DNA of 64,000 nt from Rostratula benghalensis (lineage: Eukaryota > Chordata > Aves > Charadriiformes > Rostratulidae), in assembly GCA_013399305.1 (NCBI GenBank), contig VXAI01000307.1, positions 527,936 through 591,935 of the forward strand, read 5' to 3'. Below the pieces are notes generated by a model. That model had not been told where the DNA came from. It worked only from the letters and a program-made list of their open reading frames with translations, and ran no database searches. Positions 25,480 to 46,734 of this stretch are shown here, one piece after another (within the stretch, counting starts at the first letter, position 1; every line of letters begins with the position of its first letter). Both the position numbers and the translations under genes were made by a program.

Positions 25480-25895
25480 ATCATAGAATAGTTTGGGTTG
25501 GAAGGAACCTTTAAAGGCCATCTACCCTGAAATAAGCAGGGACATCTTCACCTAGACTAGGTTGCTCAGAGCCCCAGCTAACCTGACCTTGAATGTTTCC
25601 ATGGATGGGGCATCGACCACCTCACTGGGCAACCTGGGCCAGTGCCTCACCACCCTCAGTGTAAAAAATTTCTTCCTAAGATCTAGTCTAAATCTACTCT
25701 CCTCTAGTTTAAAACCATTACCTCTTGCCCTATTGCATCAGGCCCTGCTAAAAAGTCTGTCCCCATCTTTCCCAGAGCCCCTTTAGAGACTGGAAGGGGC
25801 TCTAAGGTCTCCCCAGAGCCTTCTCTTATCCAGGCTGAACAACCTCAACTCTCTCAGCCTTTCTCATAGAAGTGTTTCTATGATTCTATGATTAA
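25480..25895 (-). mobile_element. CR1 LINE 3' fragment
   Basis: Opens with the inverted octamer 'tcatagaatagtttgggttgg' region and continues through the usual inverted 3' UTR words to 'ctctcagcctttctcatag'. Its inner end abuts 'tctatgattctatgatt' (about 25877-25893), which is a plus-strand CR1 terminus. This suggests insertion into, or rearrangement with, an older copy. Confidence 0.88.
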
Positions 25896-28800
25896 TGTCT
25901 GCAAAATGCCAGTTGGTGTTGGGAGTTCCTCTCTGTGACCTGGGCTTCATGAAGAGGTCTAGCTCTCCTCTTCCCACAGAGACTGACTGGCACACAGGAC
26001 CCCAGGGGGATTTCAGTTCCAGGACTCTGTCAGATGAGCCTGACACTTAGACTTTGACCTACTCTTTCCTGGATGAGTTCAGACTCTGTGGCAAGCTCTA
26101 GCTGCAGACACAGCACGTGGCTATTGGTCTGATGTAGCTGGAGCACACAGCAGAGCCCTGGTGCTACCTGAATGAAGGAGAAAGCTACTGTCAGGAAACA
26201 AGTGACATGTCTCCTGTGAGTCATGTGTCTGGTAGGAATAGGAGCAGAGGTGCTGTGTTTGGTGCTGGGGCTTGGGTTTTGCACATCATTTTTCACTCTG
26301 CCCCATTCAGACACCAGAACTGACTGCACGGCACCTGCCCCTGCAGCCTGACTGGTGTTTGGAAATGTTGAAATGCAGGACTTCTACCAAAGAAACTCCA
26401 TCAGGAATCAGTATTTCAGAGATCAGTGAGTAAAGAGAGTTGAAGTTTTGCCCGCTTCCTTGAAAGCAGAGCCTGGCTCCCTGGCAGACGGTGTTGCTGC
26501 TGCATTTCCTCTGCACATGCAGGGAATTGATTCCTCCTGGTGACTGCCCCAGTGCAGCGGTGGGAAACAACAGCAACTCAGCTGAGGCACAGCCACACGT
26601 CCACCCCCTCAAGCAAACCCCAGGGCTGCGTCTGGTTCTCTGAGGTCCCACTTCCACAGCTCCACAGCCTGGGCTGGTGAAGGACCTGCTGGTTCAGGGT
26701 ATCCAGCTTTTTGCTGCTGGATGGATTCAGGCATGCAGGCACCTTTGTGGAAGGACAGGACTGAAGGGGCAGGGTGGGATCTGGTTCTCATTTAAGCTTG
26801 CCCCGTGCCCTCTTACAGCTTGTGTAAGGAAGCAGAAGAAAGTGCAAAACTACAGGGGTGTTAAATCCCATCTAGACCATACGCAACATCACGGTGACAG
26901 GTGCTTTCTGTCCCCTGGTCTCCTGCAATCATCAAAGATTTTTTCAGTCTCCTCCTCCACGCCACTCCCCCACCCCCTGCTGCCATGTATCCTCAGCATA
27001 TTACAGTCTTCCTTTCCCCTCGCAGGAGGTACTGCTCAGAGCTCACTGCTACTGCTGTACCTTTCCAAGAAGAAAATCCTGCATCCTGCCTTTGAGCTTA
27101 AAGAATTAAAGAACGAAAACAACTGAGAGTAATCCCCCAAAACAAAAAAGACCTGCTGCTCTTCCCGCTTGAGGACTAGCACTTGTTCCAGGTGAGTGGT
27201 TTCCTTACAAAATCTGAATGCATGAACAAGAGCAGTGCCAGGGTCAGGGACTGGAGCAGGACGGGAGGATGGCAGATTTCCTTGGGCATTCACATGGGAG
27301 AGCAGCAGGAGTAGCTTTCACCCTGCTTTAGGGCAGGGGGACTGCCTGGGGCAGGGGGAGTGCTTTAAAAGTGAGACAGTTTGTTCTGGGCTGGGGTGAA
27401 ATACCTGGTGACCAGGTAGAGAGAAACAACCTTATCACGTGAGTAGGGAGCAGTGGGGAGAGTGGTTCTTGTCCTCCCAGTATCAGACTCAGGCCACAAA
27501 CTGGCTGATCAGCTGGTGATCACTGGTGGGCTGAAACCCCTGCCCGGTGCGGAATGCCCTCCCCTTGGCTGCTGCTCTCTCCCAGAGATGGGTCGTGGCT
27601 GGACCCTGGGCAGATCCGTTCTCCTCCTGGGTGGAGCTGTGGTGGGAGTTGGCTGGGAGGGAGCTGACTGCCAGGCACCGAATGGAAAATGGAGATGCCT
27701 GAGCACTTCCATGAGCTGAAAGCCCTGCCGGGGGCTGCTATAGCAACATCAAGATGGCTGAGTCCACCCCAGCTGGGCATGTGAATGGAAATGTTCAGCA
27801 CAGGCACTGTGACTGCATTGCTTTCGGCTTGTACTGCCCTTCCCAAGGGCAAACAATGTGCCAGGCCACAAAGCATCCAACAGCATGAGGAGTGAGGATG
27901 CCCCCAGCCAGAAAGGTCTCTGAGCCCTCTCTAACCTGGTCCTCAAGACGGAATAATAGTGCAGATTCAATGCTGCTGACCACAGACACTGAGATACTGA
28001 TGGGGGAAAGTGAGGTGAGGAGTAAGACATCCACTCCCCCTTTGCCATCCTTGCAGTTATGGTCCCTGCAAATCACTTATTTTACGCAGCTGCTGGTGGA
28101 GTGACTGTAGCTTCCTACTCCGGAGTGCCAATGATCTGCCCAAAAGCAAGGAGGGCTTGATAGCTGCCAGCTGCAGTTGTCAGGCCACCAAGCTGAGTTC
28201 TGAGGGTGAAGCAGGGCCCTGCTCAACTTCCCTTCGACAGCCTGGAAAACTTCTTCCTCACAGGCACTGAGCCTTCCCTCCCTCTACACAAGGACTGGTT
28301 GTTCAGCTTCTGCTCTCTCAGTAGGTGACCCAGCACCAGAAACCATCCAGCTTGGAAAGAACAGCACAAGAATAGTGCAGCTTTCTCAATGACCGCTTGC
28401 CTTACCCCTCCGTGTGTGCCCAGCTTCTGCAAAGCTCTTCCCAGCCCCTCTCTCCTGCAGAGATTCCTCCCTCTTCTCCCCCTTGGGGTCCTTCCCCTCT
28501 GCTACCTGTGGAGACTTCCCTCCTTGAAAATCTTGTCATTTTTATGTGGAATATAATAGCACAGTTTCCTTGGAGACAAGTGGAACAGTAAGCTCAAGGG
28601 TGCCGAATATTTCCCAGTCTCTAGCTGTCTTTCAGCAACAACAGAAAAAAAATGAGTTGTGTTAGCAGAGGGAAGAGGGAGCCTGGGGTAGCCGTTGTTG
28701 GGGGGACACGCCTGACTCCCACGTGATTTTCCAGTGTCATCCCTTCAGCAGCAAGGCTTTCCTACGTGCCAGGCTTGGTGCCCGTGGCAGTGGTGTGACA

Positions 28801-30961
28801 GCACACACTGTACTCACACCACTGCTTTGGGCTTCTATTGCCCTTCTTTTCCCAGTCCCTGGAGGCTGGTAAACCTGGGAGAGACTTTGCAGTGGGCATT
28901 TCTAATTTGGCTAAGTCCCCCAGTCCCAGGAGTAAAACCGACTAATTAGATTTAACCCCTTGTGTGTTCTTCTATGCAGACATTAGCAAGAGTGGGACAA
29001 TGATGTAAAGCACCAGGCTTTCAATCATTGTCTCCCACCCATTTCTTCTGAGGAGCAACAACTGGGTTTGTCCCAGACAAGACCCTGAACCCCCTGGAGA
29101 CCGGAGATTTCCTCTGCTGTGTTGGTCACATTGTATTTTGCCTCCCTGAGGGTTGGCTATGTGATAACAGGCTGACATCTCTTGGACATGTTAACAACCA
29201 GAAAGCCATGCCAGTTGTGCTACAGGCAGGCAGAGGGAACAGGGCATGTGCTCACTCAGGATGCTCTGCCTCATGATAGAGCAAAGTACAGGGCAAGAAA
29301 GCAGATAAACTCTTCACTTGAACTTTGCCTTCACTTTCTCTAACCCCACTCACCATGGCAAGAGTGAGTGAGGTAGCCCAGGCCTTGCTCTTCCTCATCC
29401 CTGCACCTGCCAAAGCTTGAAAACACTGTGACCTTGAAGGTCACAGAGCCTTCCTGACTATAAAGTAAATATTTTCATTAATTCAGACACTAGAGTCTTC
29501 TAAAAGTGCAGTTTTCCCCAGCATTAGAAGAGAAGTTAGTCCTGTGTCTCTCAACTCAGGACATATTGCTTATGTCCTTTCTATGACAAAGGCATAGGGG
29601 TGCACACGGTGACCAAAAGTATGCAGTTTGTGACAAGTGAATGCAAATATGCCCTGATGCTACCACACTTAGCTCTCCACCAAAACCACTTCCTTCCCCT
29701 CAGCCTCCCCTTCTGTCTTTAAAACGTGCTTAGGGAAAACTGCTCCACGCTGGATGGTGTCAGCTCTTCTGATGTTGGCTGCTTTAGCAGAGGCAAGGTA
29801 CAAAGAGGAGGGGTGTTCTTCACCGTACAGCACCAGTTGGAACAGCTGCATCTCACTTGATTCAGAGATTTCCTGTTTCCTAGCTCTTACTAGGTCCTTA
29901 ACCACTATTGTCCTCCTCCCCCTGAGCTGGAAATCATCTCCCTGGGTAGATGGGAAGATAACCACAGAAAAATCTGCAAAGATCAGAACAACAACAAAAA
30001 TATAGTGCAAAAGTCCTCCTTCCCCATTTTTTACTTTCACCATCTTCTGACTGATGTCCCTAAAATAGCCAAAATTCCACTGTTTATGTGAAACCTCACT
30101 GCCAGGAACCAGGCATTAGTTTTGCAACACTGCACTTTCTTGCAAAATATCCTGTGCTTCCTGGTTCTAGCCTTGGAGTTTCCTCAAAAAATGCTCTCTC
30201 AAATGTCTCAGTGCTTCTGGCAGAGTGAAGACTGGAGAAGCAGCCATGAATAGGAGAACGTTCACTAGGAGAGCAAAGCCACCTTCTTCCTCACAAGAAG
30301 GAAATTCCAAGCCATTGACAGATCGTTAATCTGCGAGAGTATTTTGATGACTTTCTGCAGCAGCCTGAGAACTTCCAGCTGATGCAATAGAGAACATTTA
30401 CACAATTTCAGGCCAGCGATGCAGAGGGAATGTGCTGTGGAGGGGCCACTGTATTGCAAAATATGTAGATGGAGAAAGGGAGCAAGTCAGCAAGAGGGTG
30501 GGGACGTCACAGGAGCAAGTTCTGCTGGTGAGTTCCTTCTGTGCGTTAAGTTTTGCTCTGAAAAGGCTGCTGAGCACATGGTGGAACATGGGATCAAATG
30601 ACTAATCCTGAACTTTCCTATATCAAAATAGAAATTTCATTTTGTTTGCATAAAAATACGCTTTCCAGTGACGTGGATGGGGAGATATCTGGAGAAAAGA
30701 GCAGGTGAGTCCCTTTATATGTGTGGGTTCTGTATGGGAATTGGTGCTGTTGCTGTGGTATGGTCCAGCTCTAAGAAAGGCAAGGGCTGGAGGAGAAGAG
30801 TCTGTTTTTCTGTACTGCTGGTTCAGTGCAGGTCTCCTCCTCAGCTCACCCTGGTGAATGGGAAGCCTGGTTTGTGCACAGCCAGCCTGTGCTGGGTGAT
30901 TTCAGAGTTGTCAGTGTGACTGTGTTCAATTCACCAAAGAGATGTGAGCAAAACTTTGACA
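25896..30961. other. Intergenic stretch, no gene seen
   Basis: About 5 kb without recognisable exons or repeats. It holds a 124-codon minus-strand open frame (29669-30043) that begins with a short polar segment and then a hydrophobic run. It also holds a 149-codon plus frame at 26677-27126. I do not recognise either and treat both as probably spurious. Confidence 0.5.
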
Positions 30962-31304
30962 TGACCTTATTGCAGCCTTCCAGTATCTGAAGGGTATCCT
31001 ACAGGAGAGCTGGAGAGGGACTCTCTGTCAGGGAGTGGAGTGACAGGACAAGGGATAATGGCTTTGGAAGAGGAGAGATTTAGATTAAATACCAGAAAGA
31101 AATTCATTCCTGTGAGAGTGGTGAGGCACTGGAACAGGTTGCCCAGAGAAGCTGTGGCTGCCCCATCCCTGGAGGGGTTCAAGGCCAGGCTGGAGGGGGC
31201 TTGGAGCAACCTGGTGTGGTGGGAGGTGTCCCTGCCCAGGGCAGGGGGTAGCAATGGATGATCTTTAAGGTCCCTTCTAACTCTAACCATTCTATGATTC
31301 TGTA
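30962..31304 (+). mobile_element. CR1 LINE 3' fragment
   Basis: Plus-strand CR1 3' UTR: 'ttccagtatctgaagggtat', then 'gaggcactggaacaggttgc', 'ccctgcccagggcaggggg' and a terminus 'ccattctatgattctgtaat'. 5'-truncated and well preserved. Confidence 0.93.
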
Positions 31305-31815
31305 ATGCTATGCAAAGTCAAAGTAAGGTAGCACCTCACCTTACCCATCTAGACTGGGCTGTTTGATAATGAGTGAGTAGTTTTTGGAGTAAGAGTTTTG
31401 GGGGTTTGAAACTTTCTTTGGTTGTTCTGCTTTTAGAAGTGATTGCCTGAGGTGCTACAGGAAGTTGCAGTGCATCCCTGCTGGCTGGGGTGCAGCCAGA
31501 GTTATTCCAATCTACAAAAAGGACAAGAGGGAAGACCCAGGGAACTACAGACCTGTAAATATAACCTCAGTTCCTGGGAAAAAATTGGTAGAAGATTATA
31601 TTGAGTGCTACTGAAAGGCATTTCAATGCTAATGCCATCATCAGGCACAATCAACACAGGTTCACAAAGTGCAAGTCCTTGTTCTGGTTTTGACAAATTA
31701 GAAAGACAGATGATGGCCCCTCTCTCCCCCCTGTAAGAGAGGAGAGGAAAGGATTAAAGAGATTCAGAAGTTTAGGAATAAAACTCAACTACTTTAATGA
31801 AAATCTAAATAATAA

Positions 31816-32280
31816 NNNNNNNNNNNNNNNNNNNNNNNNNNNNNNNNNNNNNNNNNNNNNNNNNNNNNNNNNNNNNNNNNNNNNNNNNNNNNNNNNNNNN
31901 NNNNNNNNNNNNNNNNNNNNNNNNNNNNNNNNNNNNNNNNNNNNNNNNNNNNNNNNNNNNNNNNNNNNNNNNNNNNNNNNNNNNNNNNNNNNNNNNNNNN
32001 NNNNNNNNNNNNNNNNNNNNNNNNNNNNNNNNNNNNNNNNNNNNNNNNNNNNNNNNNNNNNNNNNNNNNNNNNNNNNNNNNNNNNNNNNNNNNNNNNNNN
32101 NNNNNNNNNNNNNNNNNNNNNNNNNNNNNNNNNNNNNNNNNNNNNNNNNNNNNNNNNNNNNNNNNNNNNNNNNNNNNNNNNNNNNNNNNNNNNNNNNNNN
32201 NNNNNNNNNNNNNNNNNNNNNNNNNNNNNNNNNNNNNNNNNNNNNNNNNNNNNNNNNNNNNNNNNNNNNNNNNNNNNNNN
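31816..32280. other. Assembly gap (465 N)
   Basis: Run of 465 N inside the long CR1 element. The flanks at 31700-31815 and 32281-32500 do not read as clean CR1, so an additional insertion within the element, around the gap, is possible. Confidence 0.95.
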
Positions 32281-32706
32281 ATGAGGAGAAGCCAGGGCCT
32301 CTCTGCACCATCCCTGGGTGGGATCAGCTCTGATCCCCCTGAGAGGGAGCAGTTTCTGAACAATCTGCTGTTAATTTCAGAATTTAGTGAGTTAGAAAAG
32401 GCCCATCTAAAAAAGTAAAATTGTAAAACAGAAAATTGGTTCTGTTTTACCTCAAACCAGGACAGTCCTGTAAACCAATTTGATATCCTTCTACAATAAC
32501 ATCACCTGACCAGTGGATGAAGGGAAAGTAGTGGATGTAGTTTTTCTGGATTTTAGTAAGGGTTTTGATGCTGTTCCTCGCAGTACCCTTCTGGATAATT
32601 TCTCCAGCTGTGGGATAAGTGAGACCACAGTGTGCTGGGCGAAGAACTGGCTGGATGGCAGGGCTATAAGGGTTGTAGTGAATGGGGCTACATATGGCTA
32701 GTGACC

Positions 32707-32945
32707 ATAGAATCATAGAATCATCTGGTCACCACAGAATCATAGAATGGTTAGAGTTGGAAGGGACCTTAAACATCCTCAAGTTCCAACCCACTGCCCT
32801 GGGCAGGGACACCTCCCACTAGAGGTGGTTGCTCCAATCCCTATCCAACCTGGCCTTGAACCCCTCCAGGGATGGGGCTTCCACAGCTTCTCTGGGCAAC
32901 CTGGGCCAGGCTCTCACCACCCTCACAGGAAAAAATTTATTAATC
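32707..32945 (-). mobile_element. CR1 3' fragment nested in an older CR1
   Basis: Opens with two inverted octamer clusters ('atagaatcatagaatcat' at 32707-32724 and 'cagaatcatagaatgg' from about 32734) and runs through the inverted CR1 3' UTR to about 32945. Plus-strand CR1 RT sequence stands on both sides, so this younger copy inserted into the older one. The host frame loses the region that normally encodes the PQGSVLGP part of the RT. Confidence 0.88.
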
Positions 32946-33851
32946 CTAGGGTCAATGCCGTTCCACATCTTAATCAATGTTGTGGATGCAGGGGTTGAAC
33001 GCCCCATGAACAAGTTGGCTGATGATACCAAACTGGGAGGTGCTGTTGACTCTCTTGAGGGACAAGAGGCCTTGCAGAGGGTTCTAGATAGATTGGAGCA
33101 TTGGGCCATCGTCAGTGGCATGAAACTGAACCAGTCCAAGTGCCACATTCTGCACCTGGGATGGAGTGTCACCAGACACAAGGATAAATTGGGAGAGGAG
33201 TTACTGGAGAGCAGTCCTGCAGAGAGAGGTCTGGGGGTGTTGGCTGGCAGCAGGCTCAAGAGGAGCCAGTACTAAGTCCTGGCTCCAAGGGGGCAAACCA
33301 CATCCTGGGAGGCATCAAGCACAATAGAACCAGCCTGTCAAGAGACGGGGTTGTCCCACTGTATTTAGCACTGGTGTGGTCTCACTGGTGTGCAGTTTTG
33401 GGCCCCACAGTTTAAAAAGCACCAGGTCCTTAATGCATCCAGAGGAGGACAGCAAAGCTGATGACAGGGCTGGAAGGCATGTCCTCTGAGGAGCAGCAGA
33501 GCACTCTGAGTTGTTCTCGCTTGGAAAGAAGGAAGCTGAGGGATGACCTTGCTGCTTTCTGAAGCTTCCTGAGGAGGGGACACGGAGAGCAAGGTGCTGG
33601 CCTCTTCTCCCTGGGATCCAGGGATAGGACATGTGGGAATGGTTCAAAGCTCCACTAGAAAGGTTCAGACTAGACATTGAGGAAACATTTCTTTGCTGAG
33701 AGGGTGGTCAAACACTGGAACAAGCTTCCTTCGATGACCCAAGCTTGTCAGTGTCTGAGGCATTTGGACAACACGCTTAATAACATGCTTTTAACTTGGT
33801 CAGCCCTGAAGTTGGACTAGATGATCATTGTAGGTCTCTTCCAGCCAAGGA

Positions 33852-33930
33852 TCTATTCTATTCTATTCTATTCTATTCTATTCTATTCTATTCTATTCTA
33901 TTCTATTCTATTCTATTCTATTCTATTCTA
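33852..33930 (+). repeat. (TTCTA)n microsatellite at a CR1 3' end
   Basis: About fifteen near-perfect copies of TTCTA follow directly on the CR1 tail ('ggtctcttccagccaaggat'). The CR1 terminus is itself made of ATTCTATG-type units, so the array probably grew from the element's own tail. It is likely length-polymorphic. Confidence 0.95.
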
Positions 33931-35640
33931 CCCCTCCAGTCACTGACAGTGCAGCCAATTACTTTTCTCACCATAAGGGCAGTAAGCTCTGGGACAGGCT
34001 TCTGGAAATCTTGCAAGGATAAGGTGGATCACAAAAGGGATTATTCAGTAAGTCTGTGATGGCAAAGGGTGGGATATGAGAGGTGTCCTCTTCCTTGCAG
34101 AGCCAGTGATGCCAGGCAAGAGAGGAGGATACAAGATGTGTGAAAGTCCTGATTCATTGGAATCTGAGAGCTAGCAATTTTGTTTGTCCAACTCTATATA
34201 TGTGGGAGGCTACTAAGTAAATACTACAAGTCTATTCTAGGACACCAGGGATCGAATCCGTAGTTTCTTACCCTAGAGTGGCGTTCAGAAGGCAGAAACT
34301 CAACAAAATGAAGGAATATGTACTTTGCAGTTCCTCTCTCACGCATAGCTGTGAAAAGTAGGAGGACTGGCAGTAGAAAAGGGGGAAGAGAGGCAAAGTT
34401 TCACTCAGTCCGATTGGCTCCATCAGCAGATAAAAGCAGGGTGGCACAATAAAAAAGGGAATATGTGATCTAGCCAGAATCAGCAGACCAAAATCCACAG
34501 AATGCTGTTTGCGAATCCAAAAGCTCGGGTGAGTGCTGCAAGGTTCCTGCAGCCAAACCCCAGAATCTCTGCCAGTTGGGCCACCTCAGGTGGTTCCCTG
34601 CTGCTCTGAACCTCATGAAGGCATTAGCTTCTGTGCAAACAAATCTGCTATGAGAATGGAGGTTTCCCTTCCTCTCTGAGGCAGCGTCTTCAGTGCATGG
34701 TAGGCATTTATCCAGGTCCAAACAGCAGACACTGCACGTGTGTTTTACAGAGGATGTAACCCCAGTTGTAATGGTTTCTTTTACTTAAATTTAGGATTGC
34801 AAATGGAGTAGCTCTTATTTGCCTTGCAACATCAAAGAAAGGTCTTTCAGCAACTGCTGATGTGCTCGCGTGTCTTTGTATCTCTTTGCTTTCAGCTGGT
34901 CTTGTGTTTTCTTTGCAAATTCCTGGGAACAAGCACCATTTTCAGACCTTGTATCTGCCAAGGCACAGCGACAACAGGAAAATGACACCTGCATAGTCAG
35001 GCAATAATTCTTCTAATGATAAGAACTGCTGGAGGGCTGGTGCCTTCTAGCACTCCAGAATGGATTGGTATGCCTGTATAGGCCCCCTTGTTCCAAGGAA
35101 TATGGAATAATAGGTAGGAGGAGAGAGTTAAAGAGGCTTAGACCTTGCAGCCAGTAGGTAACGGAGCAGAACATGTCCTGTATTTATCCCTTTGGAGGAA
35201 GTTTGGTCTCAATCTTAGTGTTTGTGAAGACAGGACAGCAGGTTAACTCCCATCGGTGGAGTTTGATGAGATACTACCCAAAAGTCCTGTTGTGCTTCAA
35301 AGGAAAGTCAGTAAAGTGTTATCCTCTGGCTCCACAGAAGGCAAATGGACCATGTTCCTTTCTGCAGAAATAGCCAGTTTGTCACTAGGAAAGCTGTTCT
35401 TGTAGGGGCCTGTCAGGAGGCTTGATCTTGTTTGGAATAGTTTATGTACAGAAACTGTTTTTATTGCCAGATGATAAAATTAATCCCTGTCCAAACTGAT
35501 GAAACTCCTAAAAACAAGCCTGGCTGCTCGGGCCACCACAAGCTGCTCCTCAGCGCAGGTTGGGCGCTACAGAGGCCAGAGCTTCTCCAGGGGCACCAGA
35601 GCAGTCATAACAAGACCCTGGCAGCCCTTTAGATTCCTTT
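33931..35640. other. Intergenic stretch upstream of SLC1A6
   Basis: No coding exon recognised. It may hold the distal promoter and untranslated first exon of SLC1A6, but I could not place a transcription start. A tRNA-like B-box word at 34249-34259 has no cloverleaf around it. Confidence 0.45.
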
Positions 35641-35791
35641 CCCCGGTGTCCATTCCTTGCAGGGGGGCAGAGGAGCTCATTAATCAGCTCAAACAATCAG
35701 CCCAGGAACCCAGGGAAACGACCTCAAGACGCCGGCAAGGTGTGGGGCGCCGCAGCTCACCCTGTTCCCTCCTCTGCTTCTCCCTGCCCAG

Positions 35792-46734
<10,943 letters not shown>

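Larger units (their letters stand above)
31498..33852 (+). mobile_element. Long CR1 LINE with reverse-transcriptase remnants, interrupted
   Basis: Three plus-strand blocks form one element. 31498-31697 encodes the RT start (IYKKDKREDPGNYRPVNIT-like, with breaks). 32503-32700 encodes DVVFLDFSKGFDAVPRSTLL and NWLDGRAIRVVVNGATYG. 32946-33852 encodes NKLADDTKLGGAV and DRLEHWAIVSGMKLNQSKC, then the 3' UTR. The middle is cut by a 465-base gap and by an inverted CR1 insertion at 32707-32945. The LADD catalytic motif is intact, but stops and the missing segments make the copy dead. It is the longest CR1 in the window. Confidence 0.88.

Noticed and set aside
34249..34259. tRNA-like B-box word GGATCGAATCC
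   Set aside because: No A box at the right distance and no cloverleaf or acceptor-stem pairing around it.
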